In this document: in pieces, positions 1 through 8,492 of the stretch
Layout of the letters: the number at the start of each line of letters is the position of its first letter
Position numbering within the stretch: position 1 is the stretch's first letter
From: Sphingomonas sp.
Lineage (GTDB): Bacteria; Pseudomonadota; Alphaproteobacteria; Sphingomonadales; Sphingomonadaceae
Assembly: GCF_019746665.1 (NCBI RefSeq)
Contig: NZ_JAIERS010000012.1
Location: 186,001 to 250,000, forward strand
DNA length: 64,000 bases
Reading direction: 5' to 3'
Translations under genes and position numbers: made by a program
The notes under the pieces: generated by a model
What the model saw: only the letters and a program-made list of their open reading frames with translations
What the model was told of the DNA's origin: nothing
The model's database searches: none

Positions 1-359
1 CGGGCGACGGCATGAAGCGCGCGCTCGATCCGTTCCAGCAATTGCGCCTTGGGCAGGCCAGCGGTGTCGATCTCCAGCCCCGTCGCGACCAGGCGGAGCA
101 GATCGTCGGCCTCGATCTGGGTCGAGACGATCTTGATCGCGTGCAGCCGCTCGCGGTCGATCGTCGCCATCAAATGGCCGACAAGCGTCGTCTTGCCGGC
201 GCCGATGTCGCCGGTCACGACGATGAAGCCTTCGCCCTGGCTCAGGCCATAGCCCAGATAGGCCATCGCCTTGCGGTGCGTGGCCGATTCGAACCAGAAG
301 CGCGGATCGGGGGTCAGCTGGAAGGGCCGGCCACTCAATCCATAATGCTCGTCGTACAT
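1..359 (-). CDS. XrtA-locus AAA ATPase, ExeA/GspA-like (partial)
   Basis: Only the N-terminal 119 codons are present; the gene runs off the left edge. The start is the ATG at 359 (MYDEHYGL). Residues 50-58 form a Walker A loop (GDIGAGKTT), and the preceding YGLSGRPFQLTPDP motif is typical of the ExeA-like ATPases of general secretion and PEP-CTERM/exosortase loci. It probably powers assembly or export in the EPS system at the inner membrane. It is last in the minus-strand EPS gene run, 28 nt after the outer-membrane protein gene. The family call rests on the N-terminus and context; the Walker B and C-terminal peptidoglycan-binding parts cannot be checked. Confidence 0.85.
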   Translation of the reverse strand, partial: MYDEHYGLSGRPFQLTPDPRFWFESATHRKAMAYLGYGLSQGEGFIVVTGDIGAGKTTLVGHLMATIDRERLHAIKIVSTQIEADDLLRLVATGLEIDTAGLPKAQLLERIERALHAVA

Positions 360-387
360 CTGCCCTCCGGCCGGTCTGCCCGGCTCT

Positions 388-1974
388 TTAGAAACTATAG
401 CGCGCGCCCAGCAGCGCCTGAAGCGAGGTTACGTCGCCGAACCCGTCCTGGCCGCTATTATAGATGCCCAGCGCGGCGACCGCCCCCAGTCGCCCGAAGC
501 GCCGGGTGAGCGCGGTCGTCGCCCCCACGCCATAGACCCGGGGCGCACCGATGATGCCGCTGCGGAAGTAATTGGCGAAGACATTGGCGTCGATCGTCGT
601 CTTGGCGTCGAGCTGGCGCTGGACATAGGCCTGCAGATAGACGCTCTCGTCCTGCAGCCCCGCCACCACGACGCCGGTGCCGCCATTGGGCGCGACATAG
701 CGGCGATTGGCATAGCCAAAGCCCAGCCCATAGGCCCAGCGCCCGCGATTAACCGAGACCACCGCGTCGATCCCGCGCGCGCGATAGGCGCTGGTCTGCG
801 CCGATTGCAGCGCGCCGTTCAGGCAATTGCCCGCCGCCCCGCCCTGCGGCCCGAACACGCAGCCGTTGAAATCCTGCCCGAACGGATTGGTCTGGGTATT
901 GAACGCGGTCGGCGCGGCGGCGAGCCCGCCCTGCACCTGGCGGCCAAAGGTCTGGATGCCGTCATAACCCGACACCCGCACCGCGACATTCTTGCTCGGC
1001 TGGTAAGTGAACTGGCCGATCGCGGTGAAGCTGCCGTAACGCTCGCCGGCATGAACCTCTAGCTGCGTGCGCGGGCTCGGCCGCCAGATGAAGCCGCCGT
1101 CATAATAGACGCCGCTGAAGTCATAGGCGACGCGGCGCAGCCCGGCGGGGTCGATCTGGAAGCGACCACGCGCGTCGCGCACCGGCTGGCCGGTCGCGTC
1201 GAGCAGGATGTCGCGCTGGCTGACCTGGATATTCTCATAGCCCGCGCCCGCCGTCAGCGCGAGCGTGGGGAGCACCGGCCACACCACGTCGCCGCGGCCA
1301 TATTTGCCGTCATAACGCTGGCGCAGCTGCCCCGCATCGTCGCGCGCCCAGGCACCCGACACGGTGACGCCCACCGGCAGATAGACATTCGCCGGCAAGC
1401 TGACGCTGCCCACCGCCAGATGGCTCGTCGAATCGTCGAACACGTCGAGCGGCGGCTGGCCGGGCAGCGGGCTGGCGATGCTCGGCCCCTGGAACTTGGT
1501 ATAGCCGAAGCGGTACTGCGCCGAGACGCTGAGCGGCCCCGCCGTCGTCGCGAAGGTCGGGCCGGCATACACCGCGTAGAGCTGGCCGACATTGGCGACA
1601 TTGCCCGTCAGCACCCCCGGCGCGGACCCGCGAATGTCGCTGCGGGTCCGCGTCGCGAGCGCGCCCGCCTCGATCGTCAGCGGCCGCGCGACCTGCACCG
1701 CCCCGCGCAACAGGCCGGTATGGATGTCCACATCCTCCAGCCGCCCGTCATAGGGAATGCGCCGCTCGTAGCGATAGCTCGCCTGCACGTGCACCCGCCG
1801 CGTCTGGACATTGGCGTCGATCCCGGCGGCGACGGTGGTGTAGGTGAGCGTGTCGTCGAAATCGGTGGTCACGACCTGCCCGAGTTCGATGTACGGCGTG
1901 ATCTGGCGGCTGTTCTGCGCCGCGGCGGGGCTCGCCGCGGCCAGGATGCCGAACGTCAGGAGCGCGGCGCGCAT
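388..1974 (-). CDS. Outer-membrane beta-barrel protein of the XrtA/EPS locus
   Basis: This 528-residue protein has a clear signal peptide (about residues 1-20, cleavage after SPAAAQ). The rest is rich in alternating polar/aromatic strands and ends in Phe (ARYSF), the usual C-terminal signature of BAM-inserted barrels. The N-terminal part (TTDFDDTLTYTTVAAGID) matches my recollection of the uncharacterised PEP-CTERM-associated outer-membrane proteins (TIGR03016/BBP2 type) found beside the tyrosine kinase in sphingomonads. Its ATG shares one base with the kinase stop, so the two are probably translationally coupled. The role is unknown; an EPS export or surface-anchoring porin is an inference. 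Confidence 0.75.
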   Translation of the reverse strand: MRAALLTFGILAAASPAAAQNSRQITPYIELGQVVTTDFDDTLTYTTVAAGIDANVQTRRVHVQASYRYERRIPYDGRLEDVDIHTGLLRGAVQVARPLTIEAGALATRTRSDIRGSAPGVLTGNVANVGQLYAVYAGPTFATTAGPLSVSAQYRFGYTKFQGPSIASPLPGQPPLDVFDDSTSHLAVGSVSLPANVYLPVGVTVSGAWARDDAGQLRQRYDGKYGRGDVVWPVLPTLALTAGAGYENIQVSQRDILLDATGQPVRDARGRFQIDPAGLRRVAYDFSGVYYDGGFIWRPSPRTQLEVHAGERYGSFTAIGQFTYQPSKNVAVRVSGYDGIQTFGRQVQGGLAAAPTAFNTQTNPFGQDFNGCVFGPQGGAAGNCLNGALQSAQTSAYRARGIDAVVSVNRGRWAYGLGFGYANRRYVAPNGGTGVVVAGLQDESVYLQAYVQRQLDAKTTIDANVFANYFRSGIIGAPRVYGVGATTALTRRFGRLGAVAALGIYNSGQDGFGDVTSLQALLGARYSF

Positions 1975-2864
1975 CAGGCGTCCTCCATTCCATAATAGCC
2001 GAAGCGGCGCGGCCCGGCGGTGAAGGTGACGGCGTTGAGCAGCAGGCTGATCGAGGGGCAGCCGTCGAGCAGCGCCACCGCCTCGCGCAGATCGGTCTCG
2101 CCGGTGCGATCGGCGCGGGCGACGAGCACCACCTGCCCCACTTGCAGCGCAAGCGCCGCCGCCGCGCTCGCGGCGAGCGTGGGCGGCGAATCGAGAATGA
2201 TCAGCCGCTGCGGATCGGCGGCGAGCAGCGCGTCGAGCAGTTCGCCCAGCCGCGCGCTCGCCAGCAATTCGGTATCGGCGTTGCTGCGCGCGCCGGCGCC
2301 CAGCACCGACAGCGTGCCGAGATCGGTCGGCACGATCAGCCCCTCGATCGCGAGCCGGGGATCGGCCAGCGCGTCGAGCAGCCCCGGCCCTTCCTTCAGC
2401 CCCAGCCGGCCGAGCACATCGGGCTTGGCGACATCGGCGTCGATCAGCAGCACCGCGCCCTCGCGCTCGGCGGCGAGCGACAGCGCGAGGTTCATCGCGC
2501 AGAAGGTCTTGCCCTCATTCTGGTGCGGCGAGGTGACGAGCACGAGGCGTGAGCGATCGCCCACCTTCCCCGCCAGCGCGCGGGCGTTGAGCAGCAATTG
2601 CCGCTTGGCGAGCCGCATCTCCTCGGCGAGCGGGGTCACCGCGCCGCCGGGCACGATCAGCCCCGCCGCTTCGATCACCGCGCGGTCGATCGGCACGCGC
2701 ACCGGCGCCTCGACCGGCGGGACGAAGCGCACCGGGGCGGACTCGGTCGCCGGCGCCGGCGCCACGGCGGGCGCCGCCACCGGCGGCATGGCTTCACGGG
2801 CGCGGAACGCCTCGCCAAAGTCATAGACCGTCGCGGCGCGTTCGAGCAGCGATCCCCGGCTCAT
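1974..2864 (-). CDS. XrtA-associated tyrosine autokinase (BY-kinase, CpsD/Wzc C-domain type)
   Basis: This 296-residue cytoplasmic P-loop kinase has a Walker A region at residues 112-121 (SPHQNEGKTF), a Walker A' motif at 138-147 (VLLIDADVAK) and a Walker B strand (LIILDSPP). An Ala/Pro-rich N-terminal linker (about 24-56) precedes the kinase fold. The tail has only a short tyrosine pair (GYYGMEDA) rather than a long Tyr cluster. It matches the stand-alone kinase of PEP-CTERM/EPS loci, which pairs with the separate Wzz-like membrane activator. That activator is encoded immediately upstream with a 4-nt ATGA overlap. The predicted role is control of EPS chain length and export through autophosphorylation. 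Confidence 0.9.
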   Translation of the reverse strand: MSRGSLLERAATVYDFGEAFRAREAMPPVAAPAVAPAPATESAPVRFVPPVEAPVRVPIDRAVIEAAGLIVPGGAVTPLAEEMRLAKRQLLLNARALAGKVGDRSRLVLVTSPHQNEGKTFCAMNLALSLAAEREGAVLLIDADVAKPDVLGRLGLKEGPGLLDALADPRLAIEGLIVPTDLGTLSVLGAGARSNADTELLASARLGELLDALLAADPQRLIILDSPPTLAASAAAALALQVGQVVLVARADRTGETDLREAVALLDGCPSISLLLNAVTFTAGPRRFGYYGMEDA

Positions 2865-4372
2865 GCCGCCATCCCCCGTTGAATGAATTCGACCCCGATC
2901 AGCGCGACATAGGCGACCACCAGCCCCGCCCCGCCGCCGGCGAAATAGAGCAGCCGCTGGCGGCGCAGCGTGCGCTGTGCCTCGGTCACCACTTCGCTCA
3001 GCGCGCCGATCACCGGCATCCCGGTCGCCTTTTCGAGCCGGCGCGGAGTCGGGAACGTCGTCTTGAGCTGCCCCGCCGCGAACGCCGCGCCGATGCCGAC
3101 GATCAGCCCGGCGATCAGCACCGCCGTCAGCAGCATCGGCCGGTTGGGCGCGCTGGGGGTGCGCGGCGCGCTCGGCGGATCGACCACGGTGAACTTGATC
3201 GCGCCCTGCTGGTTCTGCACCTGCCCGCGCAGCTTGATCTCCTCGCGGTCGGCGAGCATCTTGTCGTACTGGTCCTTCAGCACCTGATAATCGCGCTCGA
3301 TCTGGCCCTGTTCGGCGGCGACATCGGGATCGCCCGACAGCTTGGCCTGGAGCTGGTTGAGATCGTTCTGCAACTGCGCCTTGCGCGCGCCGAGCGCGGC
3401 GACTTGTGCCTGCTTTTCGGCCTGGGCGGGCTTGAGCGCGGCGAACACCGGGTTCGCCTGCGCCGCCGTGCCGGGCTGGAGCGGCTCGTTGCGCGCCGCC
3501 GCCAGCGCGAGCGCGAGCTGCGCGTTGAGCGCCTTCACATCGGGATGCTCGTCGGTCCAGCCGCGCGCGCGCGCCTCGGCGAGCTGGCCCTGGATCGCGT
3601 TCACCCGCGCCCGCGCCGGCCCCGCGACCCCGGGCGCCCCGCCCCCGGTCGTGGCGCCCGCGCCCGCGAGCTGACCGTTGATCATCGCCAGACTCGATTG
3701 CGCCGCCGCCAGATCGCTTTCCACCTGCGCCAGCTGGCTGCGCGCGCTCGCCAGCCGGTCGGTGAGCGAGCCTGTGCCCGGCAGGCTCGCCAGATAGCGG
3801 TTCTGGAAATCGGCCTTCTTCGTCTCCAGCGCCTGCAACTGCTGCTGGCGCTGCCCCAGCTGACCATCGAGGAAAGCGAGCGTGCTGCTCGTCTCGTCGC
3901 GGTCGCCCTGGAGATTCTCTTCGATGAAGATGTCGATCGTCTTCTGGACGATCTGCTTGGCGAGCTTGGGGCTGTTCGCGCTCGCGCTGATCTCGAACAG
4001 ATTGTCCTGCTGCGCGACGACCTTGATCGCGTTCTGCAGGCCCGCGACACGGTCTTGCACATCACGCTCGGTCGCGACCGTGTTGGCGAGATCGGTGCCG
4101 CGCACCACCTTCGCCAGATTGACCGCCGAGGTCAGCGTCTGGCGCACTCGGTCGATGCCCTTGGCCTGTTCATCGGGGGTGATGCCGATCTTGCCGGGCA
4201 GGATCGACTGGACGATCACCGAGACGCGCGCCTTGGCGGCATAGCTCGCCGGGATTTGCGCGACGACGAACCAGCCGAGCACGCACACGCCCCACGCCAC
4301 CGCCAGCGCCAGCCAGCGCCTGGCCCAGATGCCGTGGAGCGCGATCCGCAATTCGTCGTAAAGGCCGTTCAC
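2861..4372 (-). CDS. XrtA-system polysaccharide chain-length determinant (Wzz/GNVR family)
   Basis: This 503-residue inner-membrane protein has a first TM helix at about residues 20-40 and a long periplasmic region with Gln/Ala-rich coiled coils (about 160-390). A proline-rich segment (DPPSAPRTPSAPNRP) precedes a second TM helix (MLLTAVLIAGLIVGIG), as in Wzz proteins. A further hydrophobic segment lies near the C-terminus. The start is a GTG at 4372. It lies between the Wza-like export gene (14 nt away) and the BY-kinase (4-nt overlap), the usual order of a co-polymerase split from its kinase. It should set EPS chain length at the inner membrane. Confidence 0.9.
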   Translation of the reverse strand: MNGLYDELRIALHGIWARRWLALAVAWGVCVLGWFVVAQIPASYAAKARVSVIVQSILPGKIGITPDEQAKGIDRVRQTLTSAVNLAKVVRGTDLANTVATERDVQDRVAGLQNAIKVVAQQDNLFEISASANSPKLAKQIVQKTIDIFIEENLQGDRDETSSTLAFLDGQLGQRQQQLQALETKKADFQNRYLASLPGTGSLTDRLASARSQLAQVESDLAAAQSSLAMINGQLAGAGATTGGGAPGVAGPARARVNAIQGQLAEARARGWTDEHPDVKALNAQLALALAAARNEPLQPGTAAQANPVFAALKPAQAEKQAQVAALGARKAQLQNDLNQLQAKLSGDPDVAAEQGQIERDYQVLKDQYDKMLADREEIKLRGQVQNQQGAIKFTVVDPPSAPRTPSAPNRPMLLTAVLIAGLIVGIGAAFAAGQLKTTFPTPRRLEKATGMPVIGALSEVVTEAQRTLRRQRLLYFAGGGAGLVVAYVALIGVEFIQRGMAA

Positions 4373-4385
4373 CCCCCGCGCCCCC

Positions 4386-5012
4386 TTAGAACATGCTTTC
4401 GGGGATGATGATCACGTCCCCCGGCTGCAGGCGGACATTGGCGCGCGAATCGCCGTTCTTGAGCAGGTTCGACAGGCGCAGCGCATATTCGCGCTGCTTG
4501 CCGCTGCCCCGGTCATAACGGATCAGCCGGGCGCGATTGCCGGCGGCATATTGGTTGAGCCCACCGACCGCGATCATCGCGTCGAGCACGGTCATGTTCG
4601 CGCGATAGGGGATCGCCGCCGGCTTCTCGGTCGCGCCGACGATGCGGACCTGCTGGCTAAAGGTGCCCGCGAAATTCTCGACGATCACCGAGACGATCGG
4701 ATCCTTGATATACTCACCCAGCGCCAGCTTCATGTCGTCGGCCAGCATCGCCGGGGTCTTGCCGACGGCGGGCATGTCGTTGATCAGCGGCGTGGTGATG
4801 CGGCCATCGGGGCGCACCTGCACCTTCGCGCTCAGCTCCGGATTGCGCCACACGAAGATGTTGAGCTGATCGAGCGGGCCGATCACATATTCCTCGCCCG
4901 GCACTTCCTGGGTCGCGACATAGCTCGCCGGGGGCAGTTCGGGACGGGCGCCGGTGGTGCACGAGGCCGGCACCAGCAGCGGCAGCGTGACGATGACGAT
5001 CGGCAGACGCAT
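4386..5012 (-). CDS. XrtA-system polysaccharide export lipoprotein (Wza-like)
   Basis: A 208-residue protein starting at the ATG at 5012 (MRLPIVIV). The open frame extends further upstream, but this start gives a proper lipoprotein signal with lipobox VPAS-C (Cys at residue 18). A Poly_export domain follows (YVIGPLDQLNIFVWRNPEL, about residues 45-125), then an SLBB-type segment (VRIVGATEKPAAIPYRANMTVLDAM). The C-terminus ends in LQPGDVIIIPESMF, typical of the family. It should form the outer-membrane or periplasmic channel for EPS with the Wzz-like protein encoded next. It lies 73 nt after the decarboxylase gene. Confidence 0.92.
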   Translation of the reverse strand: MRLPIVIVTLPLLVPASCTTGARPELPPASYVATQEVPGEEYVIGPLDQLNIFVWRNPELSAKVQVRPDGRITTPLINDMPAVGKTPAMLADDMKLALGEYIKDPIVSVIVENFAGTFSQQVRIVGATEKPAAIPYRANMTVLDAMIAVGGLNQYAAGNRARLIRYDRGSGKQREYALRLSNLLKNGDSRANVRLQPGDVIIIPESMF

Positions 5013-5085
5013 TTTCTCAACCTCCAGCGGTCGCCGGACACGCTCGCGCGTGCCGGACGGGCAGCTTTCGGCATGGGCTATGCGC

Positions 5086-6345
5086 TTAAGAGGTGAAGAT
5101 AGCGTTAGGAACGTTGGCCGCGCCGGCCACGATTTCGGGCGGATTTGCATGGCCCAGGAAGGCGTTGGGGCTCGCCGAGCGGCCATAGGCGCCCGCCAGG
5201 AACAGCGCGATCACGTCGCCGATCCGGGCCTCGGGCAGCGCGACCTGATCGCCCAGCCGATCGAGCGGGGTGCAGAGGCAGCCGACAACATTCACCGTCT
5301 CATCAGCCGCCGCCCCCATTCTATTTGCGACGACGATCGGGTAGTTGCGCTGCACCACCGTGCCGAAATTGCCGCTCGCCGCGAGCTGATGGTGGAGCCC
5401 GCCATCGGTGACGAGGAAGACCTGCCCGCCGCTCTCCTTGCGATCGACGATCCGCGTCAGATAGACGCCACATTCGCCCACCAGCCAGCGGCCAAGCTCG
5501 ATCGCGAAGCGGGTATCGGCGAGCACCGCGTCGCGTTGGTCCAGCGCGTCCCCCAGCGCCGCGCCGACCGCCACGACATCGAGCGGCGCGTCGCCCGGGA
5601 AATAGGGAATCCCGAAGCCGCCCCCCAGATTGACCAGCGGCGGCGTGGCGCCACTCTCGCGCGCCAGCCGCGCCGCGAGCGCCACGGTCTGCGCCTGCGC
5701 CTCGATGATCGCGCGGGCATCAAGCGCCTGCGATCCCCCGAAAATGTGGAAGCCGCGCCACTCGGCGCCCGCCGCGATCAGCCGCCGGACCAGCGCGGGC
5801 ACGCGGACCGCGTCGATGCCGAACGGCGAGGGTCGCCCGCCCATTTTCATCCCGCTGCCGCGCAGCTCGAAATCGGGGTTCACCCGCACCGCGAGCCTTG
5901 GCCGCACCCCCAGGCGCTCGGCGATGGCGAGCGCGCGGGCGGCCTCGCCCTCGCTTTCCAGATTGACCGTCACCCCCGCGCCGATCGCCGCTTCGAGTTC
6001 GGCGTCGCGCTTGCCGGGTCCGGCGAAGCTCACCGGCTGGCCGGGCGCCTGCTCCCGCACCAGCGCGAGTTCGCCCGACGAGGCGATGTCGAGCCCATCG
6101 ACCAAAGGTGCGATCGCGCGTACCAAAGGCGGGCACGGGTTCGCCTTCACGGCATAATGCACCCCGAGCCCCGCCGGCATCGCCGCGCGCAAGGCCGCGA
6201 TCCGCGCGGCGACGATGCCGGCATCATAGACGAACAACGGCGTCGTCCCGGCAAGCGCGATCCAATGATCGAACGGTTCGCCCGCGATCATCAGCACGCC
6301 CTGTTGCGCCGCGAACTCGCGCGGGAGCGGGCCGGTGGGTTTCAT
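5086..6345 (-). CDS. PLP-dependent decarboxylase, exosortase-A system associated
   Basis: A 419-residue fold-III PLP enzyme of the diaminopimelate/ornithine decarboxylase class. The PLP lysine is K67 in HYAVKANPCPP, and the phosphate-binding glycine loop is NLGGGFGIPYFPGD. The active-site Cys region is VVGCLCTPLDRLGD. The ATG at 6345 overlaps the ligase stop by 4 nt; the open frame continues upstream to 7104, but that part lies inside the ligase gene. This family (TIGR03099 type) is conserved in XrtA loci with a ligase and an ACP; its substrate is unknown. It is unlikely to be LysA itself, judging by context. Confidence 0.9.
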   Translation of the reverse strand: MKPTGPLPREFAAQQGVLMIAGEPFDHWIALAGTTPLFVYDAGIVAARIAALRAAMPAGLGVHYAVKANPCPPLVRAIAPLVDGLDIASSGELALVREQAPGQPVSFAGPGKRDAELEAAIGAGVTVNLESEGEAARALAIAERLGVRPRLAVRVNPDFELRGSGMKMGGRPSPFGIDAVRVPALVRRLIAAGAEWRGFHIFGGSQALDARAIIEAQAQTVALAARLARESGATPPLVNLGGGFGIPYFPGDAPLDVVAVGAALGDALDQRDAVLADTRFAIELGRWLVGECGVYLTRIVDRKESGGQVFLVTDGGLHHQLAASGNFGTVVQRNYPIVVANRMGAAADETVNVVGCLCTPLDRLGDQVALPEARIGDVIALFLAGAYGRSASPNAFLGHANPPEIVAGAANVPNAIFTS

Positions 6346-7838
6346 GGCGTCACTTCCCGCTTCAGCGCCGCGCGATCGAGCTTGCCATTGGCATTGCGCG
6401 GCAGCGCCGCGCGCCACTCGAACCGCGCGGGCTGCATGAAATTGGGGAGCAACCCCTTCAGCCGCGCGCGCAACGCACCCTCGCGCGCCGGATCGCCGCG
6501 CAGCACGACCAGGATCGCCTGCCCCAGTCGCTCGTCGGGCACGCCGATCGCGACCGCTTCGGCCGCCTCGCCGCCTGCGACAACGGCTTCCTCGATCTCG
6601 CTCGGGCTGATGCGGTTGCCCGCGCTCTTGATCATCTCGTCCTCGCGCCCGACGAAGCGGAGCAGGCCGTCCGCCCCCGCGACCACGGTATCGCCCGACC
6701 AGACCGCCACGCCCTGATGCTCGGCGAAGCTCGGCGCGGGGCGGAAGCGTTCGGCGGTACGCTCGGGATCGCGCCAATAGCCTTGGGCGACGAGCGGGCC
6801 GGCATGGACCAATTCGCCCGCCTCGCCCGGCGCGGCGCGGCTGCCATCGGGGCGGACCACCATCACCTCGGCGAAGGGGATCGCCCGCCCGATCGCCTCG
6901 GGGTGCGCGTCGACCAACGCGGGGTCGAGATAGGTCGAGCGGAACGCCTCGGTCAGGCCATACATCGCGTAAAGGTCCGCGCCCGGAAAGCGCGCGCGCA
7001 GCCCGCGCACCAGCCGTTCGCCCAGCGCGCCGCCCGAATTGGTAAGCCGCTTGAGCTTGCCCGCGATCTCGGGCGGCCATTCGGCCTCGAGCAGTTGCAC
7101 CCAAAGCGGCGGCACCCCGGCGAGGGTGGTGGCGTCATGCCGATCGACCGCCTTCACGACATCGCGCGCGGTGAGATAGTCGAGCGGGATCACCCGGCCT
7201 CCGGCTGCCCAGGTGGAGAGCAACTGGTTCTGCCCATAATCGAAGCTGAACGGCAGCACCGCGAGCACGCGGTCGGCCGGCGTGAGCTTCAGATAATGCG
7301 CGACGCCGATCGCGCCGAGCCAAAGATTGGCATGGCTCAGCATCACCCCCTTGGGCCGCCCGGTCGAGCCGCTGGTATAGAGGATCGCGGCGAGGCTCCG
7401 CGGATCGGCGGTGCTGGGGGGGAGCGGGTCGGCGCCGCCGGTCTCGTCCTCCAGCACCACGCGCGCCTCGGCGCGATCACCCGTCTCCAACGTCGCGGCT
7501 CGCGCGGGCTGGGTGATGAGCAGCCGCGCGCCGCTATCGGCCAGGATATGCGCGACCTGCGCGCGCTTGAGCAGCGGGTTGATCGGGACATGCACCAGCC
7601 CGGCGCGCGCGGCGGCGAGCGGCATCAGGCAGGCGATGCGGGTTTTCGGGAGCCAGGTCGCGATCCGGTCGCCTGGCGTCAGGGCTTGCGCCAACAGCCA
7701 GGCCGCGAGTTCGCCAACGGCGCGCTCCAACCCGGCGTAGGTCAGCGTGCCGCCGCGGTCCTCCAACGCGATCGCCTCGGACGCGACACGCGCGCAGAGG
7801 TGATCGAGCGGGCGCGGCACGGGATCGGGCGGTACCAT
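6342..7838 (-). CDS. AMP-forming acyl-CoA/acyl-ACP ligase, exosortase-A system associated
   Basis: A 498-residue adenylate-forming enzyme. The AMP-binding P-loop is ILYTSGSTGRPKG (about residues 154-166), and the A5 motif is MYGLTE. The C-terminal catalytic lysine lies in NANGKLDRAALK. It probably activates a carboxylic or amino acid as an adenylate and loads the acyl carrier protein encoded at 8220. The stop overlaps the decarboxylase start (ATGA), implying coupled translation. The small DUF3072 gene lies 60 nt upstream on the same strand. The substrate cannot be read from the sequence. Confidence 0.9.
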   Translation of the reverse strand: MVPPDPVPRPLDHLCARVASEAIALEDRGGTLTYAGLERAVGELAAWLLAQALTPGDRIATWLPKTRIACLMPLAAARAGLVHVPINPLLKRAQVAHILADSGARLLITQPARAATLETGDRAEARVVLEDETGGADPLPPSTADPRSLAAILYTSGSTGRPKGVMLSHANLWLGAIGVAHYLKLTPADRVLAVLPFSFDYGQNQLLSTWAAGGRVIPLDYLTARDVVKAVDRHDATTLAGVPPLWVQLLEAEWPPEIAGKLKRLTNSGGALGERLVRGLRARFPGADLYAMYGLTEAFRSTYLDPALVDAHPEAIGRAIPFAEVMVVRPDGSRAAPGEAGELVHAGPLVAQGYWRDPERTAERFRPAPSFAEHQGVAVWSGDTVVAGADGLLRFVGREDEMIKSAGNRISPSEIEEAVVAGGEAAEAVAIGVPDERLGQAILVVLRGDPAREGALRARLKGLLPNFMQPARFEWRAALPRNANGKLDRAALKREVTP

Positions 7839-7898
7839 GCCGCCTTGATAGCGGCGCGGGGCTGCATGTGAAGGGCGCGGGACTGCCCGGGCGGGGCG

Positions 7899-8129
7899 CT
7901 AAACGCGCTTTTCGGCGCCACGTCCGGTCTTGGCCTGCAGCGCGTCGATCCGGCGCGAGGCCTCCGCCTTGGTGAGATTGGCGTCGAAATCCTCGCCCGC
8001 TTCCTCGCTTAACGTCTTCAAATAACTCGCTTGTGCCCCCGTCATCGGCTGGTCGCCGGTGGTCCAATCGGCGGGGTCTTTTTCAGCGTTTGAAAAGGGT
8101 TCGGTCTTGGGATTGGCATGGTCGGTCAT
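7899..8129 (-). CDS. Small DUF3072-type protein
   Basis: A 76-residue soluble, charged protein (MTDHANPKTEPFSNAEKDP...). The core segment WTTGDQPMTGAQASYLKTLSEEAGE and the following LTKAEASRRIDALQ resemble the DUF3072 family, whose function is unknown. The start chosen is the ATG at 8129; the open frame continues to 8294 but would overlap the divergent ACP gene. It sits between the two arms of the XrtA locus on the minus strand, an uncommon place for this family. It may be an unrelated passenger. Confidence 0.7.
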   Translation of the reverse strand: MTDHANPKTEPFSNAEKDPADWTTGDQPMTGAQASYLKTLSEEAGEDFDANLTKAEASRRIDALQAKTGRGAEKRV

Positions 8130-8219
8130 GGCGGCGCTCCTCGCCGCGCTCAACGGCCGCCGGCCGCCAGCGTTCCCCCGCCTTGGCAGCGCGCCGCCAA
8201 GGCGGTACGCACGCGCACC

Positions 8220-8492
8220 ATGACGCCCATGCACGAAACCCAGGTCGACGAAGTGGTCCGCGCGGTGCTGAGCGACGTGCTCGGCATCGCCCATGATCGC
8301 GCGGCCGCATTCACCACCGATACTGGCCTGTTCGGCGCGCTTCCCGAGTTCGATTCGATCGCGGTCGCCGGGGTGCTGACCGAGCTCGAGGATCGGCTTG
8401 GCATCCTGATCGACGATGACGAGGTGGAGGCCGAAATGCTCGAAAGCTTCGGCGCGCTCACCGCCTTCGCCCGCGCCAAGGTGGCTGGTTGA
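8220..8492 (+). CDS. Acyl carrier protein, exosortase-A system associated
   Basis: A 90-residue carrier protein. The phosphopantetheine serine is in PEFDSIAVAG, followed by the acidic helix (VLTELEDRLGILIDDDEVEAE) typical of ACPs. The start is the ATG at 8220; a second in-frame ATG at 8229 is also possible. The stop overlaps the TTG start of the next gene (TTGA), so the two are translationally coupled. It is the probable partner of the divergently transcribed ligase at 6342-7838. Confidence 0.9.
   Translation: MTPMHETQVDEVVRAVLSDVLGIAHDRAAAFTTDTGLFGALPEFDSIAVAGVLTELEDRLGILIDDDEVEAEMLESFGALTAFARAKVAG

Noticed and set aside
2879-4408. 509-codon plus-strand frame opposite the Wzz gene
   Set aside because: Arg/His/Leu-rich shadow frame with no domain; the minus-strand Wzz-like gene has TM helices, coiled coils and operon context.
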